In this document: piece by piece, positions 23,111-35,500 of the stretch
Layout: the number at the start of each line of letters is the position of its first letter
Numbering within the stretch: the stretch's first letter is position 1
From: Chloranthus sessilifolius
Taxonomy: Eukaryota > Streptophyta > Magnoliopsida > Chloranthales > Chloranthaceae
Length of the DNA stretch: 64,000 nt
Reading direction: 5' to 3'
Assembly: GCA_021018995.1 (NCBI GenBank)
Contig: CM037590.1
Coordinates: forward strand, 82,368,097-82,432,096
Notes under the pieces: model-generated
Seen by the model: only the letters and a program-made list of their open reading frames with translations
What the model was told of the DNA's origin: nothing
The model's database searches: none
Position numbers and translations under genes: made by a program

Positions 23111-24542
23111 TGATCGATTATAAATAGAAACCTTGCAAGTGCACAAGTTCGAAAGTACTAGGGCAAGTACAAGGGTGTTGAACCATAGAGATTTGTTGTT
23201 TATCTAATCTAACTTCTATTTTATTCTAATATAAATGTGTGAAATTAAGTTTCCAAAATAAAATAAAATAAAAAGAAAACCTAAAATAGTTTTGAAATAA
23301 GAGAGAAGGCAGTCTGGGATATCTCTTGGGTGTCAGACTCGTATATAATAAACCCTATTTCTTTTCTATTAGTGAATCCTAGCTACCTTGCTCCGGGCTA
23401 CAAGCTCTGTGACATCGTATATAAATTAGACAAGTCTAATTGTCAAGGCATCATTGCACGTAACCAACTAAAACTACCCTATAAGGCCAAATTCGTTGGT
23501 GAATATCTTATCTAGTCTAACCCCAATTCCCACAAGGCCATTGAGATTAATCCAAACAGAATTACAACATTACCATCGCATTTTTGATATATTCGAAACC
23601 TCAAACATGCAATCATACCATAAATAAAATTTAAAAATAGAAAAAAAAAGCTTTATTGTATACTTATCCAAATTTTACAAGAGATCCCAGCCTGAGCGCA
23701 TTTAGCCTCGCATCGATCTAGAGACCTTCATCATTGCTGAATCAGTCTTTGATCGACGATTACAGTCAATCTCCCTCTATCTCGGAACTAAACTAACCTA
23801 AACTATGAATACTCATGCCAGAAAGTCTCTAGAAAATCTGTCGTGGGAATTCCCTAAGGCCCTAGAACAATTATACACGATAAATATCTCTCCATAATCC
23901 CTAAAAATCAGTTGGAGGAAGAAGAATTGGAAGGAAACTGAAACCCCAGAGAAAATCCAACTGGAAGGCTGATTTTTCGTGCATAAACTCTATTGTGACC
24001 GGTATTATTGGATTCTCGACTGATCAGACTTCAGATTAATTCTTCAGGTCACATGCTATTCGCAAGTCTTCAGATATGTTTGACTTCTTGACCGGTCGAA
24101 CTGGTTGTGACCGATCAACTTTATAAGCTGATGTATTCTCTTCTGTTGGCTCTAGTTTTGACCGGTCAACTTTATGTTTCTCAAGCTTCTGAGAGAGCTG
24201 ACTGGTCGAAATAGCTATTTTGATCGGTCCATTTACGTCCTTTATTTCTTCTCTGTTTTCCTCCTAAACAACTCTCTACTGTGCGATCCTGACCGATCGA
24301 GTTTACAATCTTGACTGATGATCAAAGTGATCTTTTTGGGCATTCCTTCAATCAGTTTCTTCTTAGATTCTTGCCAAAACTTTGGGTTTCTTCTTAACTT
24401 TGCTATTTTAACTCACTTCTCATTTATCCGGCCATTGCACCTGTTGCAACATAACACGAACTAAAAACATCCATTAATAGTTAAATGGGAGCTAAAAAGG
24501 CCGGGATTTGGATCAAAAGTATACCATTTTAGAGGCCAATCA
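23111..24542 (-). repeat. Element C 5' LTR
   Basis: 1432 bp, TGATTGGCC...GATCA, paired with 9392-10832. It includes an ACCGGTCAA motif array at about 23995-24360. Flanked on the right by ATGGC, the TSD partner of ATGGA. Confidence 0.82.
23995..24360. promoter_or_regulatory. TTGACCGGTCAA motif array, C 5' LTR
   Basis: gaccggtatt, cgactgatcag, ttgaccggtcgaac, tgaccgatcaac, ttgaccggtcaac, tgactggtcgaa, ttgatcggtcc and tgaccgatcgag, matching site by site the array in the 3' LTR. Confidence 0.65.
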
Positions 24543-24654
24543 ATGGCCCATTAAGCCTTAGATTATTTTCCAACCTATGGACCAGCCCGAACCCCAAAAG
24601 TAATTTAAAAAAGAAAATTTTAAAGGCACACCTTGAATAATAATGACACCCCAT
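24543..24654. repeat. Element G, right part
   Basis: Short segment between the right edge of C and the left edge of the B LTR. Its phrase style (ggcccattaagcc, gaccagcccgaacc) continues that of G left of C. It presumably resumes beyond element B, outside the window. Confidence 0.4.
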
Positions 24655-26076
24655 TGTTCATGGCTATTATTGTTCTCAGCCTTAACCTATTACAAACGCA
24701 CAATAAAAATTGTAGCACTAGTATAGGATCGTTTCCACGAGAAAGGTCAAAATTTCGTACGTTTTGAAAACTTTTATTTATCTTTTAAGCATCTAATTTA
24801 CTGGAGAAATAAGAATAAAGAATGGTTATTTAAACTGATTGCAAGAAAAGTAAATCTAAATCCTCCTCCTTCCAGATTATGATAGTCAATCCCAATCCTT
24901 CAGTTCTCGGATGCTTACAAAAGTGAAGTACCATTACACAGTAAGTCAGTCCTCTAGAATTTGGGCGTTAATCAAACTCAAGATTTCCTTAATACAGATT
25001 TATACTAATCAACAATCTTCCCAAAATTTGGGCGTCAATCAAACTCAAGAAAATTGATGATGAAAAATAAAAATCATTACACAAATATTCTCAAACTCTC
25101 AATTTTAGGTGTCAATTAAAATCAAGAAGAATTGGATGTTTACAAAACGCTAAAGTACAATAAAATAAATCTAAATTAGAAAGCAAAAGTAGAACCATCC
25201 AAAGTGTCAATCTTTCAACTTCTTCGGTCTTGGTTGTCAAGCAAGACTTTTAAAGAACCATAGATGATTTTACTTGATAAAAATAACTATACGTTGATCT
25301 TCCAGAATTTCAACATCAATTGCCAATTGATGTTGAAAATTCCTTGGATGATCTTTCTCCTATGTCGAGCCCTCTTATTTATAGATCATAAGGGGTTGGT
25401 TTATATTGTTCTAAGAATATTACTAAAACAAATGTTTCCTAATATAACTCTAACTTCTAATTCTAATCTTCCTTGCTTTAGGATGATAGTTGCACACAAA
25501 ACTTTTTTCCGTGATTTCAGTAGCAGAGATCTTCAGGATTTTTCTTTTATATCTTCATCAATCTTCTCAGATCCGTGGGTTGTCAAACTTCTAATTCAAG
25601 TGATCTTCTAATTCTGTGCATGACGGTGTATATCTTACGTGATCAGTAGCAACAGAAGCTTTAATTTTTACCAATCTTAATTTATGATTGTTCTCTTCTT
25701 CAATAAATTTCTCCATTTCGATCGATCGTATTTCACCTTTTTGTCCTCCAGTCTTCAGCGTCTCTTTGAGGAATTGTAAGTATGATTGTTCTCTTTTATT
25801 GGCTTATTTCGTTCTAGCAAGCATATGATTGGTCATTTGATTGATCGTATCTCATCTTTTTTTCGGCTTATGGATTGGTTCTCGATACGATTAGTCATTC
25901 TTGCATACGATCATCTTTCTTACTGCATTTTGAGTTCACTTTGGTAAAGATTAACACTTTCGTTCTATTCTGCTATCTGTTCTGAATATCTATACTTAGA
26001 TATCTTATTAGTAGCAAACTAAAGTCTAGCATCACTAAGTTAAGGGTGATAAATTGGTAAATTATGTGATTAATCA
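24655..26076 (-). repeat. Element B 3' LTR
   Basis: 1422 bp, on the minus strand starting TGATTAATCAC directly after a PPT (attgggggta) and ending …atagccatgaaca. Homologous to solo LTR B' at 20735-22152. Contains the TACGAT motif array at about 25680-25925. Confidence 0.78.
25680..25925. promoter_or_regulatory. TACGAT/ATCGTA motif array in the B LTR
   Basis: cgatcgatcgtattt, attgatcgtatc, tcgatacgatta and catacgatcat occur within 250 bp in both orientations. Same motif as in B' and in B's internal region. Confidence 0.55.
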
Positions 26077-26098
26077 TACCCCCAATCTTAAGCTTTGC
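26077..26098 (-). other. Element B polypurine tract
   Basis: Minus-strand aagcttaagattgggggta next to the LTR start TGATTAATC. Parallels PPTs of C and E. Confidence 0.75.
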
Positions 26099-27880
26099 TA
26101 GTCCCTAGCAAACAAAAAAAAATAAACTATCCTAAAACTATAAATTTAAATGCCACTTTGGTAAGGAGCACAATTACATTTAACAGATGTAACAAGCCTT
26201 CAAACCTCTAGGTGATCCCTAGTGGAGGAATTATAGTCTCCCGAAGGTTTTCAGTAAAGTTACCTACAAACTTTAAATATTTTTAGATTTTTCAAAGATT
26301 TTTCTGAAACATAAATATAAATTCTATACTACCATTTACAATAACTAATTATCAATCAATCACTACATGGTTATTATGAATTTCAGAGATACGATTCCAT
26401 GCATACATGGCTTCTCATCCTAGTAGTTATCCTTGATCAAGGTCCCCAACAATTTCAATTCATGTAAAGCGTGGAGTGTGTGCGTATCATTGACAAATTT
26501 ATTCATCATATATTTTTCTAAATCACAGATTTATAAAATCTTTTCATCCGAACTCTCACTGAAGCATACTCTATGAAAGAAAATCAAAATTTTTTGGTTC
26601 TCTCAATATGATGTTTTGTGTGTTAATATTAAGGACAAATGGTTGATAAAGATATCTCATGTAAAAGATAATCTATTCTATTCATATGCTTATCAAAGTT
26701 CTCACAGTATGTATCATGCACATTTCTACTAGACTCATGTTGTTGCAAACCAATGATAAAAAAGGTCTTTCTCAGCTTGTAATGGGGCTATGGGTTAAGA
26801 GGTTCCAAAGAAGGGTAGAAAGGATTCAAAAGTTTTGATAATTCAGTTCATCTCTTTCCTATCTTCTTCTTCTCTTTCTTTCTTTTCTACTTTAGTAAGT
26901 GTCCAAAAGCTGGATAACTTCTTCCCGTTTACTTGTATTTTCTTTTCTTCTTCTTTTTCGATAAATCTCATTTTCTTCAGTTTATTTTATTTCAGGTATC
27001 CTCTTGAAATTTCCTTTGGAAGCGTTTTGCTTCTCTTTTTGTAGAATCGTATTTACGATTTCTCTTCTCTCTCATATTTTCAGAAATTTTATTTCTTTCA
27101 GTTGTACCCTTTTCTGGCTTATCCCTTATCTATTATTCCATACTCCTCTCACTCCTTATTTCTCCCTTCTGTTCTAAATTCTCAGAAAAAAATTGAGGGT
27201 AAAAGTTGAAAGCATTGGGTAGTACATATGGTTAAGGGTTTATATAGTTTTGGTGCAAAGAAGTTCGATTCAAGCTTCTAATATAGGTTCAAGGGATAAA
27301 TATTTTTTTGGGATATTGGCTTTATGGTTCAAACGAATTAAAGATGACCTTCTATCATTTCCAAAGTTGTTAAGAAGAATGCCATATTGCTTTGATGCAT
27401 ATAACACACAGTTATAGAAAAACTAACAACATAATCATAGAAATTTGATTGAACTAACAGCAACTAAGATTTTCATTGGAATGCACGTCTAAAAGTTTAA
27501 AAAAAATTTAGAATTGGATAACAGTAATCTCTCCATAGAAAGAATATTAGTTCAAAAGCTCACTGGGTATAAATTTTGTTGAAACTATTATCTAAATTCA
27601 GTAATTTAAAGCAATGTATAGTTTCAAACAGTCAGTTATGATACAGTGTACAGGAGAACTAGACATGAATATCAACTTCTTTATATCATTAATGTTTGAA
27701 ATTCTTCTATGATGATGGTTATGTAGATGGAATCTAACTTCATTTATCATAATTCACATGCAAGGGTTAGTTAAAGAAAATTTTAAAAATAAAACTAACC
27801 TAAAAGGAAATTCTAAAAATAAAATTAAGAACTATTTATTTATATGCAAAAAGCAAAAATAGTATACACAGAGAGTGTGT
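26099..27880 (-). other. Element B 3' noncoding block
   Basis: About 1.8 kb without a supported gene. The part next to the PPT is conserved with C and E (ctccactagggatcacctag, gctccttaccaaagtgg on the minus strand). The section 26840-27180 is CT-rich. Small open frames there are composition artefacts. Confidence 0.6.
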
Positions 27881-27915
27881 ACCCCCCCCCCCCCAACTTA
27901 AGTAGGACAATGTCC
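27881..27915 (-). other. Second PPT-like tract downstream of the B aORF
   Basis: On the minus strand ggacattgtcctacttaagt is followed by a run of about 14 G. Element E has the equivalent ggacactgtttagtttaggt and tgggggtatgg after its aORF. It lies roughly 1.8 kb upstream of the true PPT. Could prime internal plus-strand synthesis (central PPT), inferred. Confidence 0.45.
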
Positions 27916-27989
27916 TAATTGTTCGCAAAACAAGAGATACTAAAAAAATTTTATTTACCTGTGAGGATTCAATATAGAGAAATTAATTT

Positions 27990-28805
27990 TTACTCACTAA
28001 GTGATGATGGGTATGATACAATTGCCAACGATGGGGGTGCTGGTAGGGCAAGCAGTAGAGAAGGGCTGCTTGACAATTCCTCTTCAGACTCGGACAACCC
28101 ATCGGTAGAGCTTGTCTCGATTCTTTCTTCTTCAGGAGCAAGTTCATCATACAACTCATGCCTAATCTCTTTATAAAGAGCATCAGTACTCTCGTTATCT
28201 GTTATCAACATGTTATACTTTTCATTTAAGGCTTGCAGCTCCTCCTCAATTTTTTCTTTCATTTTCAAGTCGTCTTCTCGTTTACAAATCAGATTAAACT
28301 TTTCTTTGCCCTCAATTCTCAGCTTGTCTGCTTCTGCTTTCAATTTGTCCATTGTGATAATGCTATTGTTGATGATTGTGTGTATATGTTGCTTTTGGTC
28401 TTCACACATCCGGACTAGGGAGTTTTTATCATCTTGAAGCTTTAGTATCTTCCCTTCTGCTGCTGTAAATTGAAGAGTCATCTCATCTAGCTGGACATTG
28501 AGGGTATGTTGGTATTCCCGATGAGCTATTTCTCTTTCATTAGGGTCAACAATTAAGGATTTGATCCTATCTCTTAAATGTGTTGTTACCTCTTCATACT
28601 TTTTCTTTTCCTCCACCCATAATTGTTGCTTTCCTCCAACACTCTATTTTTCTCTTGAAGTATTGTCGTTGCTTCTTGGGATTTCTTTGTGGTCTCCGAT
28701 GTCCAATGTTCATGATGTTTCCTCATAGCCCTTTGCTTAAGATTGTCTACAATTTTTGTCCTTCCCTGACTGTCGATAGGACATTGAAGACTCTGTTTTT
28801 TACTC
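27990..28805 (-). pseudogene. Element B additional ORF, 3' part: long coiled coil with acidic tail (fossil)
   Basis: Minus-strand translation is strongly helical: EEKKKYEEVTTHLRDRIKS, QLDEMTLQFTAAEGKILKLQ, KMKEKIEEELQALNEKYN. It ends in an acidic, serine-rich tail (SESEEELSSSPSLLLALP). Coiled coil is evident from spaced Leu/Ile and charged residues. I do not recognise a family. Its position after gag and a motif array, before the 3' noncoding block, equals that of E's aORF, whose C-terminal half is also coiled coil. It is interrupted on its 5' side by the Tat insertion. It could be mistaken for a host gene. Confidence 0.6.
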
Positions 28806-29814
28806 TGTGCAATTGTGGGATTTGTGAGCATCCCGTCGTGGCGATGCGCTCGCTTGCAAAAAAAATATAGAGTCGCCACCCAGAGCTTTTGGTGTCCTGG
28901 GATACCTATACCATTTTTATAAGCACCAAAGTGTCACAAATATGACTCTGAATCCGGTCCACACCAAAGGCTCTTGGGTAGGGGCTTCGGTTATCGATCG
29001 AGAAGGTGTTAGGCACTCGATCAACCCGCTTAACGTGGTCTCTACTAATGGCCAAAACAAAAATAAAGTAAAAGAAAAGAAAATGGCTTTCTCTTGCCCA
29101 AATGGGCCTTAAATCCAATTTGTGCCCCTTCGTTCCTACCAAAAATTCGGCGGCGTAACGGCACAAATGGGAGGACGGGAGGAGCCAAAGAAGAGATAGG
29201 AGAATAAAGGGGAGAGCCGGAGCCCTTGGGCACTTGTAGCACTGTAGTGGAGCCTTGCTTGGCTTGCTTTGATGAGCTTTTGAAGGCTTGTATGGTATGC
29301 AATGGGGTTCTAACTCCTAAGGCTTGAAGCTAAGAGGTAGAGAAGGAAGGCTAGGGGATCACACACACCTAACCTAGAGGCTTTTCATGAAAGGCAAGGG
29401 TGGGGAAGAGGTTTTTGAATTTTGGTTTTTGTATGGAAAGTGTGCACCAAAGGGAGAAAGATCTTCTCACTTTAAGCTCTTTCTCTCTTAGGTAAAAATT
29501 CTCAACCCTTAAATCAAGGGGTGGGGGTCTCTATTTATAGGAAATGGGTGGATTAGGAGATCACTTAGGTGCTAATTGAGGTTAGCAATTAGGTAATCTC
29601 ACATCTAAGGATTCCTAGGGTTTTTAGAGCCTTGAAATGTGTGAGAAGGTCCTCCAATGGTAGATGATGGGGAGAGGCCTTAAGCCACTTAAAGGGTCGC
29701 AAATAGGTAGTGAATGGGTGCAACAGAACTAGCAAAACACAACCCAAGGATCAAGGTGGTCAACAAGTCAAACCCCAATCATAATTTTTGAGGCAAAATC
29801 CAGAGGTTACTGTT

Positions 29815-31917
29815 TGTTGATGTGATTGCCTTCCCTCAAATGAGGTCTAAAATCATCAATAAAACTAGGCAGACACACTCATACAGACCTGCAAGTATTC
29901 AGGATCTGTTGTAGCAAACTTTAAAAGAATGGTGAGTAAGGGAATGTCCACAGGGAGGTTGTTTAGAAATATGACAAATCTCTAGATCTGTGTCAGATCT
30001 ACCACCCTAGCTATTACTAATTTAGTTAAAAGACGGGAGTGGTTTGGAATGGGTTGTCACTTAAACTAAGCTACAATTAAACATAAGCTATCTTGGATCG
30101 AGTTTTGGAGCTTAGATCTTGCAGGGGAAGAGAGTAAAAATGCAGAAAATGGAGAAGAGTAGCTTGGAGGTTGGTTTTCACTGAAATCAGATTCAATTAA
30201 TCATGCTACAGAGATTCAGAGCACACAATTCCCTCGCTGGGCTATAAGCACAGCTGCAGGGTATAAATTCCACTCCAAATCACAGGATCCATCTGGTCTT
30301 AAGGCTATGATTTATCCACTTTAATGGTCACAGACCATCCTATAGACTTTATCGAATCCATGGATTACAGCAGATGAATCCAATTGAGGCCTGAGCTTAG
30401 ATTTATCTTAAGGTTATGATCTGTCCACTTTAATGGTCATAGACCATCCTAGGGATCTCCTACAAAGCCAGAGCCTCAATTAGAACAATTAAAACCACTA
30501 CAGATGCTGCAATTCCCAGGTCACAGACTCAAGGAATCACAGGAGCATCAGATTCAGGGAGATTAGTTGGTATCTAAGAGGTCTACCAGTTAAGTGGGTG
30601 AGCTGATCTACAACTCCTCTACACAAATTTGATCGATCACCAAATGGAACCAAAGAAAATTTAAATCTAATTAAAGCATTAAAAACAACATTATCATTGC
30701 AAACAAGGTTACTTTACAATGAAAATACTCTCAAATCTATAGTCTGTGCAACTAGGAACCTACAATAGCACTCTTAACCTCACCCAATTACATATCTAAC
30801 TTCGCTCCTCACTACTCCAAGGGACTTAGCCAACCATGGTTGGGCTAGAGGAGGGAAATGGAATTGCTCTGCAGGTGCTAATCTCTAAAATTTGGCTCAG
30901 ATCTCGATTCCCCCTCAATAGCAATTGGGGATCTCTATATATAGCTTTCTCCTCTATTTTTCCCGCCAAAAATTCCTTCTAGAAGGTCGTCAGAGTTCTG
31001 TTAAAGCACGTGGGTCGGTTAGGGCTTTTTAGGGCATCTTCTGGAATCGTCGTGTCGGTCACCAAGCGCCTCGGGTTACATGCAGCGGGTCACTAAAGTA
31101 CAACGTGTGCTCAGCTGAATTTATGAGAAGTTCTGCACACAATTTCGACAGGTTCAAGAAGCTTTCGATAGGTTGGAATCGAGCATTTTGGTCCTTCCGC
31201 TAGGTTCTCATATCCATTCGATAGGTTTCGATAGGATGAATCTTCGCTTGAGCCTTCTCAGTCCTTGGTTTGGAATATTCGACAGGTTGGAAAACCATTT
31301 CGACAAGTTCCGCTCTTCATTCTGCCATTTTGATAGGTTTGCTTTCAGTCTTACCGAAAGGCTCAATCACCCTTCGATAGATTCTGTTCCAGCATACTCA
31401 TCTCGATAGGTTAGAGAAACCATTCGATAGGTTCCTTTGACTCTTTAGGCAGGTTTTTAATAGGATGGTTTCTTCTTTCCTTTCAGTTGTTCGATAGGTT
31501 CTGAGATCCTATCAAACTCCTTAATCCACACGAATTCATCCTTCTTCTGCCTTCAGATCCTATCGAAGACCTCTTCAACTGTACGAATTCTTCCTTTCTT
31601 TACTTTTAGCTCCTATCGACGTCTTCAGGTGACCAATCGATAGGACGTTCTCAGCCTATTTTTACTTCCTTCGCTTTGCCTTGCTATAGCCATGCACTCC
31701 AAGGGTCCAGTGATGTGCTACCCTCTGGTGTGTTGTTGCTAGGTTTGTCCTGTTCTGAGAGATAGCTCCTTTTTAGACATTCTTGAGCGGTTTCTGCATT
31801 AGTACCTTCTTTTATTGCTGTCAACAAAATACACTTGACAAGAGCTTATTAGTGTGCTCACAGGTCTATCAATGGTCAGGTTATAGGATAAAAAGTGGTA
31901 TTTTTCACCACTTAACA
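29815..31917 (-). mobile_element. Solo LTR E' (family of element E) inside the Tat 3' LTR
   Basis: 2103 bp, TGTTGATG...CTTAACA on the + strand, flanked by CTGTT on both sides (29810-29814 and 31918-31922). It matches E's LTRs (2147 and 2119 bp) in reverse orientation, including the CCAACCATGGTTGG palindrome (30825-30848), the TATA box (30935-30944) and the CTATCGA motif array. The undisturbed counterpart of this site is seen in the Tat 5' LTR near 61520. Confidence 0.93.
31145..31650. promoter_or_regulatory. CCTATCGA/TCGATAGG motif array in solo LTR E'
   Basis: More than fifteen half-sites such as ttcgataggtt, cgacaggttg, gatcctatcgaag and cctatcgacg, first mainly in one and then in the other orientation. 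Same array as in both E LTRs and upstream of the E aORF. Confidence 0.65.
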
Positions 31918-31929
31918 CTGTTCACATGC

Positions 31930-32085
31930 CTTAGTTGCGCCAGGCAAATATACAGTAAAATAGTGCCTGGAAGTTGGTTCGCGAGGGTGGGCCCCACCTT
32001 TAACCTTAGTGCAACTAATAGTTATGCCAGGCTTAAAATCTGGGAGAATTGGCCTGGCGCAACTATTAGTTATGCTAGGCAAAAT
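31930..32085. promoter_or_regulatory. GCGCAAC...GTTGCGC motif array in the Tat 3' LTR
   Basis: ttagttgcgccagg, gtgcaactaatagttatgcc, tggcgcaactattagttatgc and similar. The ideal dyad is GCGCAACTAATAGTTGCGC. Equivalent arrays lie in the 5' LTR (61535-61740) and in the leader (59523-59695). Confidence 0.65.
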
Positions 32086-32516
32086 TATAAGCCAAATCCC
32101 TAGGGGGGCCCACATGAACTTACATTTCTGCCCTTCGGGCTTGGTTTCTCATATCTTTTGATGTATATCTCTGATTGGGGCGATTCTTGGACCGTTGGAA
32201 AGCTGATAACTTCTACTTTTTAATAGTATGAGATTTGATCATAGTAGATAGCCATAGCTAGTTTCGGTGCACCCCTCCTCATCCATGGCTTGATAAGGTT
32301 AGGTTTAGGCTCAAGACGGGTTCTAAGGGTCGGGATTGATTAAAGGTTTGGGGCAGGTTCCTAAGGGATCTAGGGTGATTCCTAAGGGTTTGGGAATGGT
32401 TCTTAAGGGTTCTAAGGTGGTTCCTAAAGGTTTCATACATACCATCAAAAGCTCAGAAGTGCACCTCTCTCGAAAGGTGTTTTGATTGGGCCTTAGGCCA
32501 AATTTGGGTGTCTACA

Positions 32517-32530
32517 GATGCCCCTCTTTG
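32517..32530 (-). other. Tat polypurine tract
   Basis: Minus-strand aaagaggggcatc immediately before TGTAGACACC, the classic PPT/LTR junction of Tat-lineage elements. Confidence 0.88.
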
Positions 32531-35500
32531 GTATCCGATTACTAATGATCGAATGCCAAAGAAAAGAGACATCAGAAGAGGCTCAAGGCATTACGGACGG
32601 GTCCATCGCATTCAAAATAAACTTTAAACATCAAATGAGTAACACGGTGAGAAAACGAAAGCCCTGGATGTCAGGCTAAACATTCGTTTCTCGAGGTAAT
32701 CGATTCCCAAGCGCTTAGCAACATTATTGGGCATAACCTAGGTGGAATGAGTTGTGAACTCCCTATAGTCGGGAAAGACATTCGCTTCTCAAGATGATTT
32801 TAAAGGTATTTGATGTTTAAAATTCATTCTGAATGCAACAACTTCATGAGTAAGAGGGGTGATCGACCCACATTCAAAGATAGGCGTGAAGTAAACATAC
32901 GCAAGGCTCCACAGTTTGCATCCAATCCTACGAGGTATTTGATGGCCCCATTGGACTATTCGCAGGTGCCCCTGCTGAATGCAGGGTTCCAGGTCTTTGG
33001 GCGAACCCATCGATCTCAAAGTTTATTTAGCATGACTGCCCGAGTGAAGTGAATAGACGTCACAATGCTTCTTAGGGAGGACATGCTATTTTTGGAAGCA
33101 TGCCCTAGATCAACAGACCTAGAGTATCCAGCTTCAACTACCTTGATCAGATCGAACCAAACATTGGGGTGTCTCCATAAAGGGACATCCAATCCTGGTC
33201 TCTGCTGACAATGATAATAAACATCAATCAACTATGTATAATCATGCACTCATCAGGGGAAATAAGCAACAACAAAGACGATGGAAGCCCCGACCTGGAC
33301 CCGCCCAAGTATAATTTACGGGGATAAACGACCATCATATGGATACCCAGACACATGGCGTACACTTTACAGAGATACCGCTGCCCATACAGGTTTTAAG
33401 CCTGTAGAAAATAAAAGGGAAAAGAATCCTTCTGAATGCATGGTTGCACATTGTTTGATTAATACATAATCTCATTCTCAACAGGTTGGCCTCAACCAAC
33501 GATTGACCTTTTTCAACGAAAAATCTAAAGCTTAAGACACTTAAGTTCATATGAATCCAAAACAGTGCGCTTATCGCACAGATTTAGCAGTGAAGTTGAC
33601 TCGATTGAAACATTGGATGTTGGACCGGGACTGACACCGTTGCTCCTATCTTAAACCAGAATCCAAATATCCGAGGTGAACCTCCGACTTAGGACTTTAA
33701 TATGGCACAACTGCATTGCTGATAAAATATTAATAATTTACTACCTTATGCTTGTGCATCTGTGCGGAAAAACACAAATTTATTCTTCTTCTCTTTTTTC
33801 CTTTTTTAAAGATTGCTTTTTCTATTTTTTTTTTAAACAAACATTATCTGGACCTCGAACCCCGGGAGGCGCACGCCCAGACAATGCATACCAAGAGCCC
33901 ATGCCTCCGCAATAGTTTGCGATGAAACTGAAGCCAACGTACTCAAGTTCATGTGATAGCGAAAAGACCGGGTTAGAATTGGGTGTCTACCAAAGGATAC
34001 TCAAATTTGGCCTCCGTCATCAATGAAGTTACAAATGAACAATTATGCATAAACATGCACCCATTAGGGGTGATAAGCAGCAAAGGCGATGGAAGCCCCG
34101 ACCCGGACCTGCTTGGGTATAATTTATGAGAACAGATGACCATCATATGAATACCCAGACGCATGGCATACACTTTACAAGGATACCGCTGCCAATTCAA
34201 GTTTTAAGCCTGCAGAAAAATAAAGGGAATGAGCCCTTTTGCATGTATGTTTCCACATAGTTGTCTAACGTAGTTTCGTATCTGACGTTGGAATCAATCC
34301 AACAGTGGATCTTTTAGAGGACGGAGTTATCCGGACCTCAAACCCCGTAGGGCGCTCGCCCGGATAGTGCAAACCAAGAGTCTACACCTCCGAAAATATC
34401 ACGTGACGAACTTGAAGTACAAGGCACTCAAGTTCACCTGAAACCAAAATATGGAGCGATCAGGGCGAAGATATAGCAGTGGAATCAATCTAATCCAAGC
34501 ATTAACTATTTGATTGAAATTGACACAGTCGCTCCTATTTTGAAATAGGATCCATGGATCCAAGGCGAACCTTAGACCTAGGACATTAATTTTGCACAGT
34601 TGCGTTGCCGGTAAAATATTGACATTTTACCGCATCGAAAATAGGCGAGTGTGTAGCTGTGCATAAAAAGTTCACAAATTTATAATTTTTTTTTTTTCAC
34701 AATGATTTTCTTTTTTCTTTCTCTCTTTTTTTTTAATAGACCTGATGTCGGTGGTGAGGTGCTTCATCTGATTTGTCCATCGCCGAGGGTTGATGGCTTC
34801 GAGGCTTCAGATCGTTTTGATGTTCCTGCACATTCTTAAGAAAATGTCAGTCTCTCTTTTTTTTTTTTTTTAAACATATATAAAGAAAATGTGTTCTAAA
34901 TAACAGAAGGAGAAGTAAATTTTTACCTACACTTTTTCAATTTCAAGATATTTTTGGATTTTTATTTTCGGAGATTTTTGTTATTTTTCTTCATTTTTGA
35001 GATTGAAATATGATGCTAGAAATATGTACATGGAAATGAGTAGAAATATATGCATATTTTTTGGTATTTGGATTTTTCTTGATTTTTTTTTTTTGGCTTT
35101 TTTTTTTTTTTAATGCCTTAACAGTGAGACGGAGTAATGAGTCCCATTTTAAGCATAGTCGAACTCTTTTATGCAGTCGAACCTGAGTGAGTTTTTAGAT
35201 TTTACCAAGGTCGAAACGTTAATCCCTTTGGATTGAGTCAAACCTTTCTCCTTACCTTGAGTCATACGTTTGACAAAGCAATTTCACAAAGACAATTCTG
35301 GTCAGGACCCGTCTTGAATTAACATGAGTAGCCCAGCCGAAAAAAGGGTATCAAAGAGAGTAACCAAGAGGGCTCCTCAAGCATCAATCTTCTCAATCAG
35401 TGCAAACCTTCCTTTTCTTTTTTTCTTCTTTCTCTTTTTTTTTCTCCCTTTTTACCTGTGGTTCTCCCTTTTTACCTGTGGCGCCCTTTCAGGTTTTCAC

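Larger units (their letters stand above)
9392..24542 (-). mobile_element. Element C: Athila-type LTR retroelement, non-autonomous form, with two nested insertions
   Basis: Two minus-oriented LTRs of 1441 and 1432 bp (9392-10832 and 23111-24542) share TGATCGG/TGATTGG starts and GATCA ends. They are flanked by ATGGA (9387-9391) and ATGGC (24543-24547), a TSD differing at one base. Order 5' to 3' on the minus strand: LTR, eroded PBS, gag, small pol-end remnant, TTGACCGGTCAA array, aORF remnant, 3' noncoding block, PPT, LTR. No reverse transcriptase or integrase domain was recognised. Element D and solo LTR B' are inserted in it. Broken many times. Confidence 0.8.
28806..32516 (-). repeat. Tat 3' LTR, interrupted by solo LTR E'
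   Basis: Matches 60540-62158 on both sides of the nested 2.1-kb solo LTR. Net length without the insertion and its duplicated 5 bp is 1603 bp against 1619 bp for the partner. Right edge TGTCTACA meets the PPT. Left edge TGTGCAATTG follows the TSD TACTC. Confidence 0.92.

Noticed and set aside
26835-27044. Phe/Ser/Leu-rich ORF suggesting a membrane protein
   Set aside because: Caused by CT/T-rich noncoding sequence of element B's 3' block.
31783-32103. ORF spanning the edge of solo LTR E' and Tat LTR
   Set aside because: It crosses a verified insertion junction and has no family similarity.
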